Part shown: in pieces, positions 6,196 to 10,737 of the stretch
How positions within the stretch are numbered: position 1 is the stretch's first letter
Layout of the letters: each line of letters starts with the position of its first letter
From: an uncultured Butyricicoccus sp.
GTDB taxonomy: Bacteria > Bacillota > Clostridia > Oscillospirales > Butyricicoccaceae
Assembly: GCA_947575935.1 (NCBI GenBank)
Contig: CANPPM010000072.1
Location: 1 to 10,737 of the forward strand
DNA length: 10,737 bases
Reading direction: 5' to 3'
Position numbers and translations under genes: made by a program
Notes under the pieces: generated by a model
What the model was told of the DNA's origin: nothing
Seen by the model: the letters and a program-made list of their open reading frames with translations, nothing else
Database searches by the model: none

Positions 6196-7677
6196 TTACG
6201 AAAGCGGCAGAATGCCGGTTGCAATCCGGTCACAGAATGCCGCGTCATGCTCTACAAACAGCAGCGTTGGACGGTAAGCGAGCAGCAGCTCTTCCAGTTG
6301 GATCCGCGAAAAAACATCAATATAATTTAGCGGTTCATCCCAGATATAAAGATGCGCCCGGTCACAGAGGCTGGCCGCCAAAAGCACCTTTTTCCGCTGC
6401 CCTGCACTATAGCGCTCCATTGGTTTTTCAAATTGTACGCGTGGAAAATCAAATTTTCTGAGGATCGCTTTGAACAGTGTCTCATCAAGGCCGCGCTGTG
6501 CAATAAAGGCCCCTAGTTCGCCCCGCAGGAATCCGGTATCTTGTGGTACAAGCGAGATTTGCAGATTGGCCGCCAGCATCAGGCTGCCCGAAGAGGCGGT
6601 TTGTTCACCGCAGAGCAGCCGCAGCAGGCTGGTTTTGCCGCAGCCGTTTCCGCCGGTAAGCGCCAGGCGTTCTCCTTGCCGGAGGGTGAAGCGGAGACCG
6701 TGGAAAACGGGGGCTTCTCCATACGACAAGGACAGGTCTCGTGCTTCGGCCAGCACGGCCTTTGGATGGGCCAATGGAAACAGCTTAAGCGGTTCTGCCG
6801 TTTCGACATTGTGCAGAAGCTTTGCCTTTTCGGCTGCCGCATCTTCGCGCCGCGCTTGGATTGTCTTTGCCCGCTGCATCATCTTTGCGGATTTATGGCC
6901 GATATATCCGCGGTCGGGGCGCAGTCCGGAATTTTTGGTTGCATATTTGGTGCGTTCTATCCGGTCAGACCATACGGAGGTGCGGCGGGCTGCCGCATCC
7001 AGCCGGCCGATCTCCCGGCGCAGTTTTTCGTTTTCTGCGCGCTCGAAGTCGTCGCGCAGTTTCCGCTCTCGCTGCCAATCGCTGAAATTCCCGCGCTGCA
7101 GCTCGGCGCCCGTCCGGTTTAGGGCCAATACATGGTCAATGCAGCCGTCCAGCAATGCGCGGTCGTGAGAAACCAGAAGGAAACCCCGCTTCCGGCGCAG
7201 ATATTCTGTAACCCGCGCGCGTCCGTTGCGGTCTAGATGGTTTGTCGGCTCATCAATTAAGGGGAACGCAGACGTTCCAAGGAACAGAGCGGCAAGCAGA
7301 AGCCGGGTCTGTTCCCCCCCTGACAGCGTACAGAATGGACGATCGAGCAGATCATCGGAAAGGCCGAGCAACCCCAGCTCGCGTGACAGCTCCCAGGCTG
7401 CAAAGCCGCCGCACGCATCCTCTGCCGCCTGCCGCGCAGGCGCGGACGGGTCGCGCACTGGCGTTGGGAAATACCGGAAGTCAACCGGCGCGGAAATCTG
7501 TCCGCTTGCCTTGTATTCACCGCAGAGCAGCCGCAGCAGGGTCGTTTTTCCACGTCCGTTGCGTCCCACCAGCCCCAGTTTCCAGTTGCTATCCAACTGA
7601 GCTGAAAAATGTTCAAAAATATTGTCATAGCTGCCGTCATAGGCAAAAGTCAAATCGGATATGTTGATCAAAGACAT
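6196..7677 (-). CDS. ABC-F ribosome protection ATPase, Lsa/Vga/CplR type
   Basis: The 493-residue protein has two ABC domains and no membrane segments. Domain 1 has Walker A GRNGRGKT (38-45), signature LSGGE (118-122), Walker B with LIDEPTNHLD (140-149) and H-loop His171. The linker (about 200-305) contains WSDRIERTKYATKNSGLRPDRGYIGHKSAKMMQR. Domain 2 has GGNGCGKT (342-349), signature YSAGQ (423-427), YIWDEPLNYID (444-454) and EHD (476-478). The linker signature GLRPDRGYIGHK, the YSAGQ and the DEPLNYID are typical of Lsa/Vga-like resistance factors. Those factors bind the ribosomal E site and displace lincosamides, streptogramin A and pleuromutilins (family knowledge). Length matches Lsa (about 492-498). 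GGGAGGG at 7685-7691 is 7 nt before the ATG. Expression is apparently controlled by the upstream attenuator. The drug spectrum is inferred. Confidence 0.92.
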   Translation of the reverse strand: MSLINISDLTFAYDGSYDNIFEHFSAQLDSNWKLGLVGRNGRGKTTLLRLLCGEYKASGQISAPVDFRYFPTPVRDPSAPARQAAEDACGGFAAWELSRELGLLGLSDDLLDRPFCTLSGGEQTRLLLAALFLGTSAFPLIDEPTNHLDRNGRARVTEYLRRKRGFLLVSHDRALLDGCIDHVLALNRTGAELQRGNFSDWQRERKLRDDFERAENEKLRREIGRLDAAARRTSVWSDRIERTKYATKNSGLRPDRGYIGHKSAKMMQRAKTIQARREDAAAEKAKLLHNVETAEPLKLFPLAHPKAVLAEARDLSLSYGEAPVFHGLRFTLRQGERLALTGGNGCGKTSLLRLLCGEQTASSGSLMLAANLQISLVPQDTGFLRGELGAFIAQRGLDETLFKAILRKFDFPRVQFEKPMERYSAGQRKKVLLAASLCDRAHLYIWDEPLNYIDVFSRIQLEELLLAYRPTLLFVEHDAAFCDRIATGILPLS

Positions 7678-7696
7678 TTTTTATCCCTCCCTGTGC

Positions 7697-7732
7697 AATA
7701 AAAACAGCTGCAGGAAAGGTATTCCTACAGCT
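7697..7732 (-). terminator. Intrinsic terminator inside the ABC-F leader
   Basis: On the minus strand AGCTGTAGGAA (7732 to 7722) pairs with TTCCTGCAGCT (7716 to 7706) over 11 bp with one wobble, loop TACCT, followed by G-TTTTT-A-TT (7705 to 7697). It lies between the promoter and the ABC-F ribosome site, where it would block expression unless disrupted. Confidence 0.88.
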
Positions 7733-7864
7733 CTAAAGATCCCACGCAAAAGAGGGTACGGCAGTTCGCCGTATTTACTTTCAGAGAGAAATGGTACCTT
7801 CCTGCAACCGGCACAGCAAAACCGGCGGCCTCGCCGCCCCAAAAGCTTGTCTGTGCCATTCAAA

Positions 7865-7888
7865 TCATTTGCAAGAAGAATTACGCAT
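7865..7888 (-). CDS. Seven-residue leader peptide MRNSSCK of the ABC-F gene
   Basis: ATG at 7888 to 7886 runs through CGT AAT TCT TCT TGC AAA to TGA at 7867 to 7865. GAAGGAG (7902 to 7896) sits exactly 7 nt upstream, and the predicted transcript start is about 22 nt upstream, so it should be translated well. Its codons 4-7 overlap the segment that can pair with the antiterminator strand. Leader peptides of this size, upstream of resistance genes, commonly act as antibiotic-stalling sensors (family knowledge). The stalling activity of this peptide is an inference. Confidence 0.7.
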   Translation of the reverse strand: MRNSSCK

Positions 7889-7916
7889 TTTCCCACTCCT
7901 TCAATAGATTAGCCCT

Positions 7917-7945
7917 ATTATACCGTCCCGCTTTTTGTTTGTCAA
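7917..7945 (-). promoter_or_regulatory. Perfect-consensus sigma-A promoter of the ABC-F leader
   Basis: On the minus strand TTGACA (7945 to 7940) and TATAAT (7922 to 7917) both match the consensus at all six positions with an optimal 17-bp spacer. Predicted initiation is near 7910. Such a promoter should fire constitutively, which fits regulation by premature termination and not by initiation. Confidence 0.93.
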
Positions 7946-8135
7946 CCCCTTTTTCCATTTGTAGCCGGAGAAGTTCTTCGAGGATGGGGATGCGCGCCGG
8001 CTTTTTCCACGGGCCGCAATGTTTTGCAGCATAAGCCGGATGCAAACGCACAAGCTATCTGCAACAGATCGGTCCGGGGCCCATGGCAATGCGGGTTCGC
8101 TGTTCTGATCTGATTTTATGCAAGGGAGTGATGGC

Positions 8136-8933
8136 ATGCGGCTGGAAAATAAAGTAATTCTTGTCACGGCCTCAACACGGGGGATTGGTTGGGAGATCGT
8201 ACAGTCATGTGCGCGGGAAGGCGGCGTCGTCTATATGGCGGTACGGGATCAGCAGCGCGGCGGGGAGTTGGCGCAGGCGTTGACCAGTAAGGGCATGTGG
8301 GTCAAATCTGTTTATATGGACGCGCAACGCGAGGAGACGCTGACGGCGGTGGCCGAACTGGTTGCGACAGAAGAGGGGCGCATTGACGTGTTGGTCAACA
8401 ATTTTGGGATGGGAGATCCCGTGCGCGATCAAGATTTGGAACACACTTCATTTGACGACTTTATGGGGATTATCCGACGCAATCTTGCCAGTGTGTATTT
8501 GACCAGCCAGGCCGTCATAGAGCCGATGCGGGCCTCGGGCGGCGGCAGTATTATCAATATTTCCTCTGTTGGCGGGCGGTATCCTGATCTGGCCCGCGTC
8601 GGGTATGGCGTATCCAAGGCAGCGGTTAATTTTTTGACGAAAGACATTGCGGTACAATGCGCCCGCAGCCGGATCCGGTGTAATGCGATTTTGCCCGGTA
8701 TAACGGAGACGGACGCGGTGCGAAAACATTTGTCACCGGAATATAGCCATTTATTCCTGCGCCATACGCCGCTTGGCCGTATGGGGACGCCGCAGGAAAT
8801 CGCAGCTGCAGTGGTTTATTTGGCAAGTGATGAATCGGCTTATACGACGGGCCAGCTGATTGAGGTAGGCGGCGGTTTTGGTCTGCCCAACCCGAGTTAT
8901 GGAGATCTGATAGAGGGTATGCGGCCGATGTAA
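8136..8933 (+). CDS. SDR oxidoreductase resembling 7-alpha-hydroxysteroid dehydrogenase
   Basis: The 265-residue classical SDR has the Rossmann cofactor motif TASTRGIG (11-18) and NNFG (88-91). The catalytic tetrad is Asn116, Ser143 (or 144, in NISS), Tyr157 and Lys161 in YGVSK. Arg37 at the end of the second strand, with Arg15, suggests NADP(H) use. The segments GRIDVLVNNFG, SVYL, GGGSIINISSVG, ARSRIRCNAILPG and the ending EVGGGFGL-x-N-P-S-Y resemble clostridial NADP-dependent 7-alpha-hydroxysteroid dehydrogenase as I recall it, so bile acid oxidation is a reasonable hypothesis. Other SDR substrates are possible. I choose the ATG at 8136 because AAGGGAG (8122-8128) lies 7 nt upstream; an in-frame ATG at 8118 precedes that site and has none of its own. 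It is transcribed apart from the divergent ABC-F leader. Confidence 0.88.
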   Translation: MRLENKVILVTASTRGIGWEIVQSCAREGGVVYMAVRDQQRGGELAQALTSKGMWVKSVYMDAQREETLTAVAELVATEEGRIDVLVNNFGMGDPVRDQDLEHTSFDDFMGIIRRNLASVYLTSQAVIEPMRASGGGSIINISSVGGRYPDLARVGYGVSKAAVNFLTKDIAVQCARSRIRCNAILPGITETDAVRKHLSPEYSHLFLRHTPLGRMGTPQEIAAAVVYLASDESAYTTGQLIEVGGGFGLPNPSYGDLIEGMRPM

Positions 8934-9004
8934 ACGGTTTCCCAATTCTCGGCAGGGGCGTGTCTTCCGCACCAGATTTATGCGGGATTACCCAAAGGTT
9001 TTCA

Positions 9005-9034
9005 GCTTGGAATCCGGGTAGAGCGGGCATAGTA
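9005..9034 (+). promoter_or_regulatory. Possible sigma-G promoter of spoIVB
   Basis: GCTTG (9005-9009) and CATAGTA (9028-9034), 18 bp apart, match GHATR - 18 - CATWHTA with one mismatch per box. The predicted start near 9041 would put the ribosome site at the very 5' end of the message, which is tight. spoIVB in B. subtilis is transcribed by sigma-F and sigma-G. Confidence 0.3.
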
Positions 9035-9053
9035 AATGTCGGGAGGTGAGAAT

Positions 9054-10046
9054 TTGCGAAGAATAGTTCTGGCGTGGTGGCTGGCTGCCGCTATGGCGGT
9101 TGGCGCAGCCGCGGCCGAAGAGGTGATCCCAATGGGACGAACCGTTGGAATTCGGATGACCTCGGACTGCGTGCTGATTACCAAGCTGACCAGTGTGGAA
9201 ACGCTGGAGGGCGCGGTTAGCCCGGCGCAGGCCGCTGGGCTGCAGGAGGGTGATCTGATTCGGGAAATCGGAGGGGAGACCGTTTCATCGAATGACGCGC
9301 TTCAGCAGGCCGTGTCCATGTCCGGCGGCCAGCCGCTTTTGATACGCTGTGAGCAGGATGGGCAGAGTCGTGAGGTCACAGTGGTACCTGCCCGAGACCG
9401 CGATGGGGTTTACCGTATTGGCGTAATTGCCCGTGACTCCATTGCCGGGATTGGTACGGTCACCTATGTGGATCCCGAGACTGGGGATTACGGTTCGCTT
9501 GGGCACGGGATTTGCGACGCTGACACCGGCGTGTTGATTCCGCTTGGCAGCGGCGGTCTGATGGAATCTTCAGTCGAAAGTGTCCAGCGCGGTGAGGCAG
9601 GCGACCCCGGAGCGCTGCAAGGGGAGTTCGACCCCTCGCATGAAGTCGGAACGGTGCGCGAGAATACCGAAACCGGCATTTTCGGGCAGTTTACCGACCC
9701 GGCATATTATGACTCTCTGGAGACCGTTCCGGTTGCGCATGCCGGTGAAGTCACGACTGGCGAGGCCGAGATCTTGTCCAATGTTTCGGGACAGGATGTG
9801 GAACGCTATACGGTTGAAATCACCAAAATTTTTGATGATGAGGATGCTTACGGGCGCTCTATGATGGTGCGCGTTACCGATGAGCGGCTGCTGTCTGCAA
9901 CCGGCGGGATCGTCCAGGGAATGTCGGGGAGCCCCCTGCTGCAAAATGGCAAGCTGGTTGGGGCGGTGACCCATGTGCTGGTGAACGACCCTACGCGCGG
10001 CTATGCCGTGATGATCGACGCAATGCTTGAAGAAATGGAGAACTAA
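9054..10046 (+). CDS. spoIVB: SpoIVB serine peptidase (family S55), sporulation signalling protease
   Basis: The protein is 330 residues from a TTG start. An N-terminal export segment (RRIVLAWWLAAAMAVGAAAA) is followed by a PDZ domain (about 35-110; SPAQAAGLQEGDLIREIGG) and the S55 peptidase domain. Catalytic candidates are His151 in GSLGHGI, Asp276 in VTDERLL and Ser291 in GMSGSP. Their spacing (140 and 15 residues to Ser) nearly equals that of B. subtilis His236/Asp363/Ser378. The C-terminal GAVTHVLVNDPTRGYAV is characteristic. SpoIVB is secreted by the forespore into the intermembrane space, where it activates mother-cell signalling (family knowledge). TTG is chosen because GGGAGGTGAG (9041-9050) lies just before it, while the in-frame ATG at 9036 has no ribosome site. 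It is shorter than the 426-residue B. subtilis protein, mostly before the PDZ domain. Confidence 0.95.
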   Translation: MRRIVLAWWLAAAMAVGAAAAEEVIPMGRTVGIRMTSDCVLITKLTSVETLEGAVSPAQAAGLQEGDLIREIGGETVSSNDALQQAVSMSGGQPLLIRCEQDGQSREVTVVPARDRDGVYRIGVIARDSIAGIGTVTYVDPETGDYGSLGHGICDADTGVLIPLGSGGLMESSVESVQRGEAGDPGALQGEFDPSHEVGTVRENTETGIFGQFTDPAYYDSLETVPVAHAGEVTTGEAEILSNVSGQDVERYTVEITKIFDDEDAYGRSMMVRVTDERLLSATGGIVQGMSGSPLLQNGKLVGAVTHVLVNDPTRGYAVMIDAMLEEMEN

Positions 10047-10061
10047 AAGAATATGATGTTT

Positions 10062-10093
10062 GCAGCCGAAAGATCCTTTTCGGCTGCTTTTTT
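10062..10093 (+). terminator. Intrinsic terminator of spoIVB
   Basis: GCAGCCGAAA (10062-10071) pairs perfectly with TTTCGGCTGC (10078-10087), with loop GATCCT, then six T (10088-10093). It lies 16 bp after the stop codon. Confidence 0.93.
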
Positions 10094-10562
10094 ATAATTG
10101 CCTTTTTCACTTCCTGCGCAGGTCTTGCAGGATTCCCCGATTTCCAATATTTTACGCTTTAAAATAACAGGAATTGGAAATCGAGCGGTTTTACTTTTTG
10201 AAAATAAAAATTTAACTGCATAAATTTTCTCCTGAAATTTTGTTGTATATTCACAAAGGCAGATCTGTAAGAGCGGCAAAAGGCTGCAATGAAGAAGGAT
10301 GATTCGTCAGAAGGGAAGAAGGAGTGGAAAGTATGCGCAGAGGTTTGGGGCGGACATCCTGCGTATGCTGCAGGCGGAATGAGAAAAGATTTTTGCATGA
10401 AATATGGATGTTTTGCGCGGTATTGCGTCCGAAGGCCGCAGAAATCGTGTGGACGGCATATGCCCTGCCCACAATTTCCAGGCGCTGCATGCAGGGGGGA
10501 TATGCGCCGTTATACGTTGGCATCCGGCAAAACGCAAGACTTGGCTTGCACCGCGCAATATC
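10094..10562. other. Stretch without a convincing gene after spoIVB
   Basis: The first ~170 bp are distinctly AT-rich and include the inverted repeat at 10138-10183. The remainder has overlapping open frames on both strands, none with recognisable domains. Only one (10333-10566) has a good ribosome site. No tRNA or known riboswitch was recognised. Confidence 0.6.
10138..10183. repeat. Perfect 11-bp inverted repeat with inner 6-bp arms
   Basis: CGATTTCCAAT (10138-10148) and ATTGGAAATCG (10173-10183) match perfectly. Directly inside, ATTTTA (10149-10154) pairs with TAAAAT (10160-10165), with AACAGGA as a one-sided bulge. The U-rich sequence GCGGTTTTACTTTTTG follows on the plus strand, so a second, backup terminator is one reading; a protein-binding palindrome is another. 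Confidence 0.6.
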
Positions 10563-10566
10563 TTGA
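10333..10566 (+). CDS. Doubtful small ORF, 77 residues
   Basis: ATG at 10333 is preceded by AAGGAG with an 8-nt spacer, the only well-placed ribosome site in this stretch. The product is basic with several Cys (CVCC near residue 11), has no recognised domain or membrane segment, and its composition is not clearly protein-like. The frame also overlaps the -35 box of the next promoter at its stop codon. It may be chance. Confidence 0.2.
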   Translation: MRRGLGRTSCVCCRRNEKRFLHEIWMFCAVLRPKAAEIVWTAYALPTISRRCMQGGYAPLYVGIRQNARLGLHRAIS

Positions 10567-10591
10567 CGCAAAATAAAGAATATGTTATAAT
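10563..10591 (+). promoter_or_regulatory. Sigma-A promoter near the window end, gene cut off
   Basis: TTGACG (10563-10568, five of six) and TATAAT (10586-10591, perfect) are 17 bp apart. Initiation is predicted near 10598. The following ~55 bases contain AGCC...GGCT and CCGG...CCGG complementary pieces and then GTTTTT, suggesting a structured leader. The sequence then degenerates into G-runs, so the gene it serves is not visible. Confidence 0.8.
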
Positions 10592-10656
10592 ATAGAGCCG
10601 CTAAATACCGGTTCAGGCGTCAGCCCGGCTGTTTTTCCTGCAGCCCCTGCCCGGCG

Positions 10657-10737
10657 TTGGGGGGGGGGGCGCCCCCCCGCGCGCGGCCGGGGGGGGGGGG
10701 GGGGTGAGGGGGTTTGTGTGGGGGGGGGGGGGGGGGG
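10657..10737. other. Terminal G-run tract, probable sequencing/assembly artefact
   Basis: From about 10659 the sequence is almost only G, with a short run of C and GC alternation (10670-10688) and a few T. This composition is unlike anything else in the window. Poly-G is the known default call of two-colour Illumina chemistry when signal is lost, so a contig end built from such reads is the likely explanation. It should not be annotated as biology. Confidence 0.85.

Larger units (their letters stand above)
7678..7910 (-). promoter_or_regulatory. Attenuator leader of the ABC-F gene (switching RNA segments)
   Basis: The leader is about 233 nt from the predicted start point near 7910 to the base before the ATG. 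Reading the transcript, it contains the MRNSSCK leader ORF, a nested GC-rich hairpin (7810-7857), a small hairpin TACGGC-gaact-GCCGTA (7757-7773), the terminator (7697-7732) and the ribosome site (7685-7691). Segment 1, CUUCUUGCAA (7878 to 7869, leader codons 4-7), can pair with segment 2, UUGCAGGAAG (7807 to 7798), over 10 bp with one G-U. Segment 2, as UGCAGGAAGGUA (7806 to 7795), can alternatively pair with segment 3, UACCUUUCCUGCA (7721 to 7709), over 12 bp with one bulge; segment 3 is the loop and 3' arm of the terminator. Pairing 1:2 would permit termination, and a ribosome covering segment 1 would permit 2:3 and readthrough. Confidence 0.8.

Noticed and set aside
7681..7896. 71-codon minus-strand frame with GTG start spanning the ABC-F leader, and a 44-codon frame (7725-7859) starting ATG
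   Set aside because: The GTG lies directly against the ribosome site with no spacer and the 44-codon ATG has no site. Both run through strong RNA hairpins and their products are not protein-like. The seven-codon ORF explains the ribosome site better.
7997..8039. CCGGCTT/AAGCCGG inverted repeat between the ABC-F promoter and the SDR
   Set aside because: Only 7 bp with a 29-bp gap, no T-run on either strand and no promoter boxes nearby; too weak to call.
8118..8135. Upstream ATG that would lengthen the SDR by six residues
   Set aside because: The ribosome site AAGGGAG lies inside this extension and points to the ATG at 8136, which also gives the normal SDR N-terminus.
10659..10695. G-run/C-run pair that could fold as a GC-rich hairpin or G-quadruplex
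   Set aside because: It belongs to the terminal low-information tract judged to be a sequencing artefact.

Overview
The window looks like a chromosomal contig from a spore-forming, probably gut-associated member of the Clostridia (Oscillospirales-like; taxonomic rank inferred). The support is the presence of spoVT and spoIVB, Shine-Dalgarno sites of the GGAGG type, sigma-A promoters with near-perfect boxes, a hydroxysteroid-dehydrogenase-like SDR, and a mid-50s GC content estimated by eye.

Left third (1-3707, + strand): the end of a prophage late region. It holds the 3' part of a tail/beta-propeller-like structural gene, a tail fibre with six tandem 21-residue coiled-coil repeats and a C-terminal peptidase S74 intramolecular chaperone, and an abutting gene for a helical virion-type protein of unknown function. 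No lysis genes or integrase are visible. A 407-bp spacer full of inverted repeats (3708-4114) separates the phage genes from the host genes.

Middle (4115-7945): spoVT (+) converges on a minus-strand group. The two sides are separated by two strand-specific terminators. The minus-strand group, read right to left, is an Lsa/Vga/CplR-type ABC-F ribosome protection gene, a cytidylate-kinase-like P-loop protein with its own promoter, and kptA (RNA 2'-phosphotransferase). The standout is the 233-nt leader of the ABC-F gene. It has a perfect TTGACA-17-TATAAT promoter, a seven-codon leader ORF (MRNSSCK) with a strong ribosome site, a leader-codon segment that can pair with a downstream segment, that same downstream segment able instead to pair with the 3' arm of a terminator, and a complete intrinsic terminator just before the ABC-F ribosome site. 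This is the design of an antibiotic-sensing ribosome-stalling attenuator controlling a resistance ATPase.

Right (8136-10737, + strand): an SDR closely resembling clostridial 7-alpha-hydroxysteroid dehydrogenase, then spoIVB with a TTG start and a strong terminator. After it come about 470 bp without a convincing gene and a strong sigma-A promoter whose gene is cut off. The last ~80 bases are G-runs that look like a sequencing or assembly artefact, not genome. Two forespore (sigma-G type) genes, spoVT and spoIVB, thus flank a resistance/RNA-metabolism block next to a prophage end.
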